Assembly: GCA_039707465.1 (NCBI GenBank)
Contig: CM077643.1
Location: 317,941,919 to 318,005,918 of the forward strand
From: Rhabdophis nuchalis
Lineage: Eukaryota > Chordata > Lepidosauria > Squamata > Natricidae
Reading direction: 5' to 3'
Length of the DNA stretch: 64,000 nucleotides
Made by a program: the position numbers and the translations under genes. Of this stretch, positions 1 through 11,854 are shown piece by piece (positions within the stretch are counted from its first letter, which is position 1; every line of letters starts with the position of its first letter). Below the pieces are notes generated by a model, which worked only from the letters and a program-made list of their open reading frames with translations, did not search any database and was not told the DNA's origin.

Positions 1-848
1 TAGGTGTAATCTTGAAAGATGCTTGGAGTTGCTATCCAACAACTTGTTTTATATATCTTTCATAATATTCTGAAGTTGTTTGGTATTGTTCAATGTCCAG
101 AAAGTATGAGTAAGGTGAAAATAAGCTAAAACATAAAAAGCTAGGAAATGTTACATTTTGATCCAGGACTATGATGCAACAGATCCATAATCCAAGATGG
201 TAGTTATGACCTAAAAACATGGTTTGAGACCTGCTTTTTTTTCTTTAAAAAAAAAGACCAGACCCTGATATCATCTGCCCATTGAACACACTTAAAGGGA
301 AATCTATGGGGAAGGAGATTCGGAAGAAGGTGTTTTCTGTAACAGCCCCCTTCTTATGGAACCATTTGTTTCCAGCAGTGAGAATGGATCTTTTCCTCAT
401 GACTGCCAGTCAATTTGTAGTACCTGTCTCTTCTGAAAAAACTGTTGGCATCTGAAAGACGGAAGAGAGTATAATACATTCTTGCGGATAAGACTTTATG
501 CCATGATTGCAGTCTTTGAACTGTTAGTATGCTAGTAATGAATTTGTGGTTGATCGTATCATTCACTTTTTGTAAGCTGCATGGAGTTGGCCAATTTGAA
601 GAGACATTACAATCTTTGTAACAAAATATAGGTAAGCGAAAAATTAAACAAGCATTTGAAATTCTAAGGGCAATACGAATAAACATGTCCTACATGTGAG
701 GAATGGCTGAAGGAGGCAATCTTACTAGCAAGCAGATTAAGGACATACATGTCGTGAAGCAGATGTATTTTTTAAATTCCTCTTTAAAACAGCTCTATAG
801 TTGATGCTGGTCAAAGACTGAAATAAAATGAATGTTAATACTTTTAGC
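1..848. other. AT-rich DNA, no gene recognised
   Basis: Only short, compositionally unremarkable reading frames on both strands. No transposon terminus or RNA gene recognised. Confidence 0.5.
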
Positions 849-856
849 CTATAGAT

Positions 857-958
857 CAAGGATGTCAAACTTGCGTCGTCACATTGTCGTCACTTTGCTA
901 AACTGGGGTCGGCGTGGCCAGCACGTGATGCATGTAGGCCACTAGTTTGACACATCTG
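857..958. mobile_element. hAT-type MITE with 8-bp TSD
   Basis: A 102-bp non-coding element whose ends are imperfect inverted repeats (caaggatgtcaaact on the left; the reverse complement of the right end reads cagatgtgtcaaact). It is flanked by the perfect 8-bp direct repeat ctatagat at 849-856 and 959-966. Eight-base duplications are the hAT superfamily signature. The interior is GC-richer than its surroundings. It must have been moved by a transposase supplied elsewhere. Confidence 0.8.
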
Positions 959-1108
959 CTATAGATCAAGCAAACACGCTTGCAGTGAACTAGAGGAAAA
1001 AGCCTAGTATAACCTTTTTTTAAAACAAATACCCTCAAACACATCAACATAAAGAGATTAGATGATTCTCTTTTGTAATGGAATCACACTAATGTTGAGG
1101 ATACAGGG

Positions 1109-1341
1109 CAGAAGTAATGGGATTCAATTTTTTTTTACTACCAACTCTGTGGGCGTGGCTTGGTGGGCGTGGCAGGGGAAGGTTACTGCAAAATTCCCAT
1201 TCACTCCTGATCAGCTGGGACTTGGGAGGCAGAGGATAGATGGGGGAGGGGACAGGTGATATTTACCAGTTCTCCGAACTACTCAAAATTTCCTCTACCT
1301 GTATCCCAGAACTGGTCAGAACCTGCTGAATACCACCTCTG
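1109..1341. mobile_element. hAT-like non-autonomous element
   Basis: Starts cagaagtaatgggattcaa and ends ...ataccacctctg. Its interior (gtgggcgtggc, gaactactc) matches the better preserved copy at 18354-18626. No target-site duplication is visible, so the boundaries come from comparison with that copy. Confidence 0.6.
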
Positions 1342-1348
1342 ATTTAAA

Positions 1349-1428
1349 AGGAAGGAAGGAAGGAAGGAAGGAAGGAAGGAAGGAAGGAAGGAAGGAAGGA
1401 AGGAAGGAAGGAAGGAAGGAAGGAAGGA
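1349..1428. repeat. (GGAA)n microsatellite
   Basis: About 20 uninterrupted copies of the tetramer GGAA directly downstream of the hAT-like element. Confidence 0.95.
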
Positions 1429-2396
1429 TACAAACCCAGAAGACTTTCCTCTAAGAAACAAGTTCAGGTATCAAAAGTAATAGTTCTAGTGCTAGTTCTA
1501 ATGAAAGAGATTTTTTAGATGATTCTCTTTTGTAATGGACTCATTCTAATGTTGAAGGAACAGGGCAGCTATGCAGATTTAAGCCTTTAGGAGGGAGGGA
1601 GGAAGAAGGAAGGAAGGAAGATCAGAGACAGATTCAGAATAGTTTTCTCTAAGTAAAACTGTCAGAAGTAATCGTTCTAATGCTATTTTAAAAGAAAAAC
1701 TTCACTCCCCTTTCAAGATGGCTGCTGAACAGTAAGAGTTTCTTTTCTCTCTTACTGATGATCTGCTGATTTCACTGCTAAAGCTGGTTCTTTGACAATG
1801 CTGCTCCCTGGTTTTGAATGGGAACACTTGAATGACCCAAGATGATTTTGGATGATCGTGGATCCAGTGGGGAAGGGGGGTCTTGAAAATTCCAATTCCC
1901 TCTGGAAGCGATTGAAAAGTCACTGGCCGTATCCGTCTTCCTGTCAAGCAGTTTCATTTTCTAAGCATGCTGGAATTTTAACTTTCATTTTTTGCTTTTT
2001 GCTTTAAAAGTTGATCAGTGATTTAATACTGATTTATTTCAAACCCTTGCTGGACTCTAATTCCTGTTTTCTTTTTTCCCTGTTGGTATATGTTGTTCTG
2101 GATAACCTTTGTTTCTTGTGTATGGAAAGCATGTCAACATTCAAGATGGTGGTGAAGAGACATTAGACTCAATTCTATGTTTTTTGAATTTGCAAAATAC
2201 CTAGAGTTTATTTTTACTGACTTTTTACATAATTTTGGATTGAAGAATTAGCGAAATGATTTCATCTGTTGTTCTGAAATTTTAGTCTCCAACATTACAA
2301 CCTCAGCTAGAAGGGAGAGAGACAGATTCCTTTCCTATACGAAGACAGAGGGAGACTGGATGGGTTTATCAGTAGTTAATTGGTAACTACTTCTGT

Positions 2397-3297
2397 TTGC
2401 AGTCTGACTCGAAGATAGACTTATTGCGGAGACTGAATTTACTATATTTAATTAAACAACAAATGATAAGAGATCATATTAAGAAACAAAATGGACTTTT
2501 GACTCAGGATGATCTACCGTATTTTTCGGAGTATAAGACGCACCTTTTTTCCTCAAAAAAGAGGCTGAAAATCTGGGTGAGTCTTATACATTGAATACAG
2601 CATTTTTTTGCCTCCCAAAGCCCCAGCAGCACTCTATAAGCCTCCATAAGGCTATGCACACATTTTTTTGATACAAAACAGGCCCATTTTCCTGAAAAAC
2701 AGGCCATTTCTTGCTCATTTCTGACCCCCCTCCCCGCCAAGAGCACTCTGCAAGCCTACCCAAGGCTATTCATGCCTCTTTTTAAAAAAACAGAGCCGTT
2801 TTTGTGAAAAACGGGCCATTTTGGGGAGGTTTTCAGAATACAAAAACTCCCCCCCCCCTTTTTGGAAAGCTCTTTAACTGATAGATGAGAATTACACTGA
2901 TCAAGTGCTGTGCCAGCAGAAGTCTTAGGTGCTGCAGATTGTCAGCAATTTCCTTCTCCAGCACATAGATAAATACACCTGGAAACATCTACCTACCTAC
3001 TCTCTCTCTCTCTCTCCCCCCCCCACCTACCTATTGTATTTCTTTCTCTCTATCCCTTTATCTATCTACCTACCTACACACACATACTCTTCCTCCCTAC
3101 CTATCTACTGTATTTCTCTCCCTCTCTATCCCTCTATCTACCTACTTTTTAAAAAAAAATTGCCTCTTCAAAACCTTGGTGAGTCTTATACTCCAAAAAG
3201 TATGGTACTTATAACTTTGGGGATGATCTGGGATAATGAAGATGCCATGATAAATTTTCTACGAGTGGATTACAATAACAGAGTTTTGAAATTTTAA
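2397..3297 (+). pseudogene. Retroelement-like ORF split by a TA-MITE
   Basis: An open frame runs from about 2397 (no ATG; in-frame stop at 2376) into the MITE at 2517. Beyond the MITE an open frame runs from 3208 to a stop at 3295-3297. Removing the MITE plus one copy of its TA target leaves the two halves in the same frame (visible pieces end LLTQDD and begin LITLGMIWDNEDA), about 70 codons in total. The family is not recognised. The surrounding segment, about 1690-3615, ends in an A-rich AATAAA-like tail, so a non-autonomous LINE is a possible host element. The MITE entered a sequence that was still open or only lightly decayed. Confidence 0.45.
2517..3205. mobile_element. TA-target MITE (ccgtatttttcgg family)
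   Basis: Inverted ends ccgtatttttcggagtataag and the reverse complement of ...ctccaaaaagtatgg, flanked by TA at 2515-2516 and 3206-3207, as in Tc1/mariner-like elements. The interior is non-coding, with C-runs and a CT/CTAC-rich low-complexity block at about 2990-3150. Related to the copy at 54506-54908. Confidence 0.75.
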
Positions 3298-3697
3298 TTT
3301 TGTTCTGGTTTACTATTACTGTTTTTCCTATTAACTACTTTGTCACTAACATAACATATGAAAGACAGGTCAAGTTTAAAATTTTTGGGAGGGCCTGTTT
3401 TGCAAGGGGTGGGAACTGATGTTGTAGTAACATATTAATCAGTATTCAACTAGAGGGATAATATGTATATAATGTGTTGTTGTTTTGATGCACGTTTTTA
3501 ATAATGTTCTGAATGCTTTGTAGTTTGTGGTTTTTTTTCCCCTTTGATGCCTTCTTGGACTTTTCTTTAGTTTTGTATTTTAACTTTGTTCTGAATAAAA
3601 TAAAATATATAAATGCAAAAAAATCACCCCATCTTCAAACCATGTAGTTGAAGACCTACTGACATTTGCTTATTAGTCACATTCATTTTGGGAAATT

Positions 3698-3958
3698 AAT
3701 ACAATACAATAACAGAGTTGGAAGGAACCTTGTAGGTCTTCTAGTCCAACCCCCTGTATGGGCAGGAACCTTATACCATTTCAGACAAATGGCTATCTAA
3801 CATCTTCTTAAAGAGTTCCAGGGTTGGGGCATTCACAACTTCTGGAGGCAAGCTGTTCCAGAGGTTAATTGTTCTAACTGTCAGGAAATTTCTCCTTAGT
3901 TCTAAGTTGCTTCTCTCCTTGATTAGTTTCCACCCATTGCTTCTTGTCCTGCCCCCAA
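3698..3958 (-). mobile_element. CR1 LINE, 3' end fragment
   Basis: Reverse-strand CR1 tail: the pentamer-like tail acaatacaat, then the conserved 3' UTR (complement of ggttggactagaagacctac) and the C-terminal ORF2 region. The decayed reading frame 4058-3771 contains RSNLELRRNFLTVRTINLWN followed by SLPPEVVNAPTLELFKK. 5' truncated, as is usual for CR1. Confidence 0.85.
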
Positions 3959-3969
3959 TTAGCACATGT

Positions 3970-4740
3970 CTGTTGTCTCTGCTTTTATTTCCTCCCTCCC
4001 TCCCACCCCCTTTTTTGTCGCTCATTCTAACTGGGACAATGAAGTGAAATCCAAGCACGCATTACCTACTGGCTTGTTAAAAACTGGCCCAGATACTTCT
4101 CAATCAAATGTTAAAAGCTAAAAAAATCTTTAAAAGTTGTAACAAAGATGGCCATTCAGTGAGCCGTGTATACTTACTAATAACACATAGTATGTTCGCC
4201 ACTAATTAAATGGAAGACCACAAAGAGAAAGATTGGGCAAGCAATAGTCTGCCTGTCCAATAATTAACTGAATGTCAGCAGAGAGAAAAGTTATCCAAGA
4301 AAGAGCCGGAAATGCTCAATAAGCCAATGCAAATTAATTATTAGAAAGCAATACCTAATTATTATCAGTTACAACAGCAGACAATGTCGAAGCAGATTAT
4401 TTGTATCTATCTTGAGTTGAAAAACTAGCCTGAACAAATAAAGGTGGGAGGATTATAAATCTAACAAATAAACTACTATAATAAGCAAGCAAGGACATCC
4501 AAACTTCCCAATATTATAGATGAGGACAATTTATTTTGTTTCCATTGTACAAAACTTGTTTGGATCTTGAATGGTGAATGCAGAAAGAGACACGATTAAC
4601 TGTTTGAAGTAAGCAGGGTGCACAGACACAAATATACCTTCAAATCCATCATTAAATCAGCCCTGCCATCTTTTTTAACCTGTTCATAAAAGCAAGATAA
4701 GTTATCCTAGCACCCCATTCTACCCAATGAATTTACATTC
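3970..4740. other. No gene recognised
   Basis: AT-rich DNA without long open frames or recognisable repeat termini. Confidence 0.5.
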
Positions 4741-5120
4741 ATTTTCTGAATATTTTAGACCACACCATCGGAAAGCATTTTCATTCGCATGGCACCATGG
4801 GCCATCATCTACAGCAAGTACAAAAAGACACCACTGACTGAAAGACTCTGTTCCTGTGGCTCAGGAGAGGTGGAGATTGTGAGTCACACCTTCGATGTTC
4901 CTTTTATACAGAGATTTGAAAAAACTCATATACTTCCAATAATTGCTAGGCATCCTGGCTGTTCCGACACTGCTTATCTCCAGTGACTGCTTAAGAATGA
5001 ACAGTCCATACTGTGATTTTATATGTATTTTAAATTCCCTGTGCCCCGCCTCGAGACCCTTCGGGCAGAGAGAGCGGGTTATAAATTAAAATTTATTATT
5101 ATTATTATTATTATTATTAT
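4741..5120 (+). mobile_element. Decayed LINE 3' end with (TTA)n tail
   Basis: The frame at 4789-4986 contains a Cys-Ser-Cys-Gly cluster followed by a His (CSCGSGEVEIVSHTF), resembling the C-terminal zinc-knuckle region of some LINE ORF2 proteins. It is followed by a 3' end with the L2-like motif gagacccttcgggcagagag...gcgggttataaatt, then a TTA microsatellite at about 5092-5122. The clade is uncertain; an old L2 relative is my best guess. Confidence 0.5.
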
Positions 5121-5317
5121 AACTACAGCGCAGGTGGCTAGATTCTGCGCAGCAGCACTGGCGATTCATCAGAAAAACATCTAATACACCATCGTTATTT
5201 TATATAACAAATGTGGCAAACCCTTTGCACTTCTTATTCCGTTCCCTTTTAGTATTAAACTGACAATGGGCCACACGGTTTATGGATTGTAATTTTAGTA
5301 TAGTGAGGTACATGACT

Positions 5318-5628
5318 TGCACATATGTGCTAGTCATTCCTGACTCTAGGGGTGGTGCTCATCTCCGTTTCAAAGCCGAAGAGCCAGCACTGTCCAAAGA
5401 TGTCTCCATGGCTGGCATGGCTAAACAAAGGCACATGGAGCGCCGTTACCTTCCCACAAAGGTGGTTCTTATTTTTCTACTTGCATTTTTATCTGCTTTT
5501 GAACTGCTAGGTTGGCAGAAGCTGGGACAAGTAATAGGAGCTCACTGTGTTACGCATCGCTAGGGATTTGAACTGCCGACCTGCCGACCTTTCTGATTGA
5601 CAAGCTCAGCCACTGAGCCACCATGTCC
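5318..5628 (-). mobile_element. ACA-Sauria-type tRNA-derived SINE
   Basis: Read on the minus strand it begins with a tRNA-like head (gtggctcagtggctgagc, an A-box match; then a degenerate B box near ggcagttcaaatccctag). It continues through the conserved squamate body and ends near gtcaggaatgactagcacat, the Bov-B-like tail typical of Sauria SINEs. It would be transcribed by RNA polymerase III and mobilised by a Bov-B LINE. This copy is degenerate. It is one of the best clues that the DNA is squamate. Confidence 0.85.
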
Positions 5629-5804
5629 CTATTTAGTATAGTTACACCATGTATAATTGAGAGGCTAGATTTTATCATAGATTTTAGTTGTTATTTAATA
5701 TTTTATGCTATAATTTTTAATTGTATATTTATGGAGTGTTTTTATTTGTTCTGGTCTCTGGTCTATGCCTGTAATAAACTGAAAGAAAGAAGAAATATCC
5801 AAAC

Positions 5805-5901
5805 CAGTATTTCTCAACCTTGACCACTTGAAGATGCTAGCTGGGAAATTCTGGGAGTTGAAATGCACACATCTTCAAGTGGCCAAGGTTGAGAAACACT
5901 G
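5805..5901. mobile_element. Palindromic hAT-like MITE
   Basis: A 97-bp element that is nearly one long palindrome: cagtatttctcaaccttg at the left and caaggttgagaaacactg at the right, with further inner pairing (cacttgaagatg / catcttcaagtg). The termini fit hAT MITEs. No convincing 8-bp duplication is visible. Confidence 0.7.
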
Positions 5902-7822
5902 ATCTAGAATGCCATTCTGAAACTGTAGATTCTAATATACACTCCACAACTCTGGGAAATTAAAGTGGTCCTCTGGGAAAGCTGAAGGAAGGGTGCTATG
6001 TTGTAAGAGAGAAATGTTCCACTTTACTTAAGGCCCTTTTATTTTTGTGTATCACACCTGGCATCACCGGTAACTATGAGGTTATTCTTCCAAACAGCTT
6101 CTCAAGTAGAATGTTTTCCTGTACCTGTTATCAGAGAATAGATTTTCTCACTTCCTACTTAAGATGCCTAGAGATTAATTTTGTATTTCATTCAAACACA
6201 GCAGGGAGCATGATCCCTAGCTTTATCCATGACTTTAGCTAATCCTGATAAAGATAAAAAGGAAATGATTAATTAGGAAGGATATAAATTACAGTGAAAA
6301 GTCACAAAGTGATCTTGGGAAAAGAATTGCCATCAAACCATTTTAGGACTGTTGCCAAGAAAACTGCCCCAACCAGAAGCTGAACTTGGCCTGAATGGTA
6401 CTTTGCATTAGCATTCATAGTGTACATGTATATTGTGTATTTGTGTATTTGTGTATTTATACAGTATACAAATGCGTCTGTGTACAGAGAATCATCCAAA
6501 TGTTGTGTCATCTGGATGAATAACATAGAATTATTATATTGACAAAGCTGTCTCCCTTTTGTACGTTGTTTTAAATAACTAAAAAGTAGCATTTTTATTT
6601 CCAGTCTTTTGTGGTTAAACCTGAAATGCTTTTTGTTATCCGAATGAATTGAGAATACTTTGGTACTTGAGTAAGAGGAGAATACAAAGGGAATGAAGTT
6701 CCAGAGACAAATGTTTCAAGACTTAACATTTCCAAAACGAATTTAGACAAGACCCAAAAAAAGGTTTTGAGAAAAAAGTGAGCGTTTGAGGCCTTGATGT
6801 GAAGGAATATCACAGAGCATCTGACGTGTTTCTTTAAACACCCTACACATCACTTATGCAAGAGGAAATACACTGGCGCTAGAGATGTGCATAGATGGGA
6901 AAGTGCTCAGTGTAATGACAGTGTTTTCTTAGTCTTTAATAGATAGAATTCTCTCTTCTTTTGTTGCCTAAACAAAGAGCTTTTTTGCTTTTTAACAAAT
7001 AAGGAATCTTTTTTTTTCTGCAGGAGAAGAATGATTATGATGTGGATATTGCAGATTTGTGGATATTGCAGATTTTGAGTAAACTATTGATGCACTGACC
7101 TTTAAATGTTGTTCTCCAAATAAATGCTATTTAGAAAGTTTGAAGGACTAGAAAATGAAAGGAGAATATTGTCCTTGAGCAAAAAGAAAGAACGTAATAT
7201 TCTCGCTCTTGCCATTTGCATCACTGCGGGAGAACCGTGTCAACCTGGAAAGCTAAAATGGGGAACACCTAGAACTCCTTCCTATCACATTTCTGCACTA
7301 GCAGCCACTGATGCTACTCGCATGGGACTTCATCAGCGCTATTTATCCTGCGTTGAGTTGGGCCCTGGGTATGCCCCCTATCTCTGAACTAAAACCAAAT
7401 GAAAACCGATTGTAGGAAAAGCTTAGATGCCCTGTAGTAACTAAGATCTAGGCAGACAAGAGATAAAAACAAAGAACAAAAGGGTAAAGAATATTTGAAC
7501 ATGGTAGAAACATAGCTCTTTCACTGTGTTGGAAGCAAAGGAAGGTATTAGTATAACATCCTATTCCAAGAGCATTGTGTAACAAATTACACAATTAAAT
7601 CCTATTCAATCTGTCACAATCCTCATTTATTTTGGGAACCTGTCAATTGAGGACAGTGCATGTTCAAGAGTGCTATTCAAATAGTATTTCCTCCTGCCCT
7701 CAGACTTTGTCTCAACCAAAATTGTTAAGTTTGGTCATAATTTGACCAGAAGCCATCAATAAATGATAAACCAAGAGTTTCCTTGAAATGTGCAGTTGTA
7801 TGTGAAGTGCTGCTCCATTGCC
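5902..7822. other. No gene recognised
   Basis: AT-rich. A short tgtgtattt tandem lies near 6430-6460. The ORFs on both strands show no family resemblance. Confidence 0.5.
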
Positions 7823-8023
7823 ATGGAGAATTGAGAAGTCTTTATTCCAAATATGCTTTTTTCAAGAGGCAACTGGACTTCCTAATTTTTCTTTGAAGAT
7901 GTTTCTCTTTCTCAGAGCTGAAGAACTTTCTTGGATGAGAAGTGAAATGTCTCCAAAGAAAGTCCAGTTGCCTCTTGAAAAAAAGCACCTTTGGGACTAC
8001 CATGACCTGGACGACTGAGAATC
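7823..8023. mobile_element. Palindromic retroelement-terminus-like repeat
   Basis: An imperfect palindrome of about 200 bp centred near 7921. The clearest arms are 7854-7880 and about 7960-7987, which differ by one T (core aagaggcaactggactt). The centre contains ctgaagaac...ttggatgagaagtgaaatg. A second copy is at 27940-28167. The family is widespread in reptiles and fish, and I suspect the end of a Penelope-like element; that assignment is inference. Confidence 0.55.
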
Positions 8024-9600
8024 TCCATAGAGATTGAGAAGTCTTTAGTTCTGGAGGTTTAGAATCTGACTGAGAATACTGGGGAAAAATATGAAACAAC
8101 CATGCATATGAATACAAACTGCAGTTCAGCTTCCCTATCGGCAGTATAATGAATTATTTCTTTTTTTTTACTTAACGACCCTTATTAGACTTTGCTGCAA
8201 GGTGACAAAAAGATGAAGAGGAATGACTTTTTTTTATTAATGCTAATTAACTCAGGAAGGGGAAGAGGGAATCTTGGTTTCCACTGCAATTTCCCCCCCT
8301 TTTCTGAGACTGTCACACTGTGAGATGAATTGTTCTTTTCCAATCTTGTATGGAGGATAGTTAAGGCCAAAGTAGCCAAGATACTGAAAATTTTTATTTG
8401 AAGTTTCAACTCTTTCCCTTTCCTTCACTGACACAACACTTAAACCAAAGATTGTGAAAGAGGGATTTAGTATTGCTTTCCCCAGTGTTACAATTGTGAT
8501 GAAAGGGAAGGAAAACAGGGGACTTCTCAATCCAAAGGCTGGAATTTCACTGAATATTTTAAAGTACAACAAAACAAAAATCTCCAGACAATTATAACCC
8601 ATTGACATTTCTTCCTTTAATAAACAGCATGCTTTTTGCTTCTATTTTGTACAATTGCTATGATGATTTACAAGGTGACTGTACAAGAATTAGCAAACAA
8701 AATGAACTAGAGATTAAATTGATAACCTCTCTGAATGGGATGGATAGTTACTGTGAGATGTGAGAATTACAGCATAACTATTTAAATTCTCATGTTTTTC
8801 TCAGATGACAGCCTTCAGGACAAAGAGGGGACCAAGTATATTCTACTTTGATCAAAAGACTAATCTGAATGTGAGAGTCTAAATGTTATTGGGGCCATAG
8901 TAACACTCAGCTTCAAACACTTTTTGAACAGGTTTATACCTTTGAAAAGTGTTTGAAAAGTTATAGCTTGTACAAATGATGATGGAAAACTTGAAATTTC
9001 CCTCTTGGGTACATAATATAGATTTCCCAGCCAGCAATCTATTTCCAAGCCTGATTTTAAATGCTAATTCTTATCTATAAAACTGAGCACCTTTTACAAT
9101 TTTCTATTTTGCCTTACCGTTATGGGCATATTTATTTTGGGAGTTTTTTTGCTGTTATTTTTTAATCTTGCTTTGTTTATCATTGTGCAAACCCAGTGAG
9201 AGTGGGGCAATGAATAGATGTGCCCAATCAATAGGCATGCAATTCCATACATAAAACACAGGTATAAATTTCTGATAAGTTATAAAAATTCACATGAAAA
9301 CTATTCCTTTGATGATTTTGCAAGGGTTGTAAGGCAAGTTTGTTAAATAAAAGGCAGGATATAAATTTCATAAATAAGCATTTGATATAAGAGAAAGTGG
9401 AATGCATTGAAGGTTTATGCTAAGCATTCTTCTTTCTTAGTTATTTTACATTTTTTTGATGCCATGGCCTTCCAGCCACTGACACTAAATGAACATCAGA
9501 CAGAAAATCCAATAGGATGCACCAATGACATTTTTTATAGTTCAGGATTTTTTTAGGAGAAGAAAAGAGATTAGTGGCAGAGAAAGAATCTTCTTTGGTG
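8024..9600. other. No gene recognised
   Basis: AT-rich DNA. A faint LINE-tail-like string (aaaaggcaggatataaatttcataaataag) occurs near 9350-9380, too short to assign. Confidence 0.5.
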
Positions 9601-9602
9601 GG

Positions 9603-9890
9603 TCTAGCAGTTTATTTATTTATTTATTATTTATTAATTCAATTTGTATACTGCCCTCTCTCCCGTAGGGACTCAGGGCGGTGCACAGGGATAATAAAGG
9701 ATAAAATACATATAAATACAGTCAATAGATAAATTTAAAATTAAATAAAATAAATTTAACCTGTGTTAAAATAATAAGAAACCCTATTAAAATGATAGTA
9801 AAAACACACTATGCCAGGCCGGCCGCATGAAAAAAGTAAGTCTTTAATGTTCGCCGGAAGAAGCGAAGGTCCGTGATGGTACGAAGTTAG
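9603..9890 (-). mobile_element. L2 LINE, 3' end
   Basis: Minus-strand L2 3' UTR: a TTTA-repeat tail at 9603-9640, then the signature ctgccctctctcccgtaggg...gggcggtgcacaggg, then decayed C-terminal coding sequence (ccggccgcatgaaaaaagtaag, matching the ORF ends of the larger L2 copies in this window). Confidence 0.85.
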
Positions 9891-10267
9891 TTTAGCCTAA
9901 CTTCCTAAAATAAATCTGCAATTGCAATTTACATCTAGAGAGTACTGGAATCAAGACTATTTAAACATTAATTATAGTTTTTAACATTTTCTCAGTAAGA
10001 CACACATGCCACAAACACATTTAGAAGTAATTCTAAATCTCAGAACATTTTTAAAGCCCTGCACTGTCATTCATTTTACTGCCTGCATAAGTATAACATT
10101 TTTTTTCTTGTTTACACACATATACACATACATGGTATGTATGTTGCTTTTTCAATACAGTTCATGAATAGGACAAAAATACATGGCTAGCATTTCCTAT
10201 GCTTCTATAATGTATCTGTCCTGCATTATATAACACATTACAAAAAAAGCTTGAGGGATAGGTGTGC

Positions 10268-10431
10268 AAGAACTGTAGTGGCACAGTGGTTAGAATGCAG
10301 CATTGCAGGCTAATTCTGCCCTCAGCCAGGAGTTCGATCTTGACTGGCTCGAGGTTGACTCAGCCTTCCAGCCTTCAGATTGTTGGGGACAATATGCTGA
10401 CTCTGTAAACCGTTTAGAGAGTGCTGTAAAG
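10268..10431 (+). mobile_element. tRNA-derived squamate SINE, 5' part
   Basis: Begins with a tRNA-like head: A-box match tggcacagtgg near 10280 and B-box-like ggagttcgatct near 10330. It continues with the conserved body gactcagccttcc...tatgctgactctgtaaaccg. It is interrupted at 10432 by a hAT element; its 3' end resumes at 15247. Related copy on the minus strand at 57872-58075. Confidence 0.85.
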
Positions 10432-10786
10432 CAGGGGTCCCCAACCTTTTTTGCACCAGGGACCGGTTTCATTTTAAAGAAAATTCTGCGGACCGGCTGG
10501 CCTAGAGGAGGAGGAGGGGAAGGGGAACAGGCGGCGCAAGCGCACGCGGGGGGGAGTCGGCTCACTTGGCCCTCAAGGGCAGTGGTGGGCAAACTTATTA
10601 GTCAATAGAGCCAAATATCAACAGTACCACTACTGAAATTCCTTTTGAGAGCCAAAAGGTGTGACCTGTTTTATGGGAGTGGCTCAGTTGTCATATGACC
10701 CGGTGGGCGTGGCCAACTTGGAAAATGTGGTGAAACTCACTTAATGCTTAGCAACCAAAATTTTGGGCTCAATTGTGGTCATAAGT

Positions 10787-10896
10787 TCTTCCTTCCTTCC
10801 TTCCTTCCTTCCTTCCTCCCTCCCTCCCTCCCTCCCTCCCTCCCTCCCTCCCTCCCTTCCTCCTTCCCTCCCTCCCTCCCTCCCTCCCTCCCTTCC
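10787..10896. repeat. (TTCC)n/(CTCC)n pyrimidine microsatellite
   Basis: Pure pyrimidine tetramers TTCC changing to CCTC, inside hAT element A at the place where B and C carry (TTTC)n. Confidence 0.95.
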
Positions 10897-11099
10897 ATTT
10901 CTGGCTGGTCTTTGGTCATCTGAAGATGGTAAAAATGGATTTATGGGCACTCGTTATATATAAAGGCAGCCCATGACTCTTTGGGATGCTGGTTTGAATC
11001 CAGGAAATGACTCAGAGGACGTGATTCCTTTGAAATGACCACTGGGAGAAAAATAACCTGGTTAACCAAAAAGATAGCTTGAGGTGGAAGGAAATAGGA

Positions 11100-11505
11100 A
11101 AATAGATTATTTCCTTTCCTTTCCTTCCTTCCATTGCCTCCCTCCCCCTTCCTCCCTTCTTTTCTTCCCTCCCTCCTACCCACCTTCTTTCTTTCTTTCT
11201 TTCTTTCTTTTTTTCTTTCTCTTCCTTCCTTCCTTCCTTCCTTCCTTCACCCCTCCCTTCCTCCTCCCTCCCCCTTCCTTCCTTCACTCCCTCCCTCCCA
11301 CCCTCCATTCGTCTTTTTCTATTTTTCTTTCTTTCTCTTTCTCTGTTTCTCTCTCTCTCTGTGTATCTGTCGCTCTCCTCCCTCCACCCACCTCTGTCAC
11401 TCTGTGTGTGTATGTGTGTTTGATTACCTCTCTCCCTCTCTCTCTATTTCTGTCTCTCTAAGTCTGTCGCTCTGTGTGTCTGTCATTCTCTCCCTCCCCC
11501 CCCCC
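11100..11505. repeat. Polypyrimidine low-complexity tract
   Basis: Nearly pure C/T sequence (TTCC, TTTC, TCTC and TGTG blocks) ending in a run of about 12 C. The long reading frames through it are compositional artefacts. Confidence 0.9.
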
Positions 11506-11854
11506 CCGGGAAGCAGCAGAGGGGAGGTTATCCCGCAACGAGTGAGCGAGTGAGCGGGCAGAGGACCCGAGCTGTTGCTACCTTAAGCGTCTCCGAGGCC
11601 GTCTGGGCGCCACACGCGGCTGGAAAGGAGGTGGGCGTGCGCGCCCAGATGGTGCTTCATTCATTTCATTTTCATTTTTAATATTTTTATACCGCGTCCT
11701 CTCCCCAAGGGGACTCGGAGCGGTGCACAGGGAAAAATTAAAACAACATGAAATATATACATGAATAAATACAATAAAAACAGATTAAATCAACTGTCCC
11801 TGCACTAAAATCCCCATTTTTAAAATTAACATTCCCTAACCCCTGAGGTAGTGA

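Noticed and set aside
4789..4986. Small zinc-finger host protein
   Set aside because: The Cys cluster lies in a decayed LINE 3' region followed by a LINE-type tail; no splice sites or conserved finger array.
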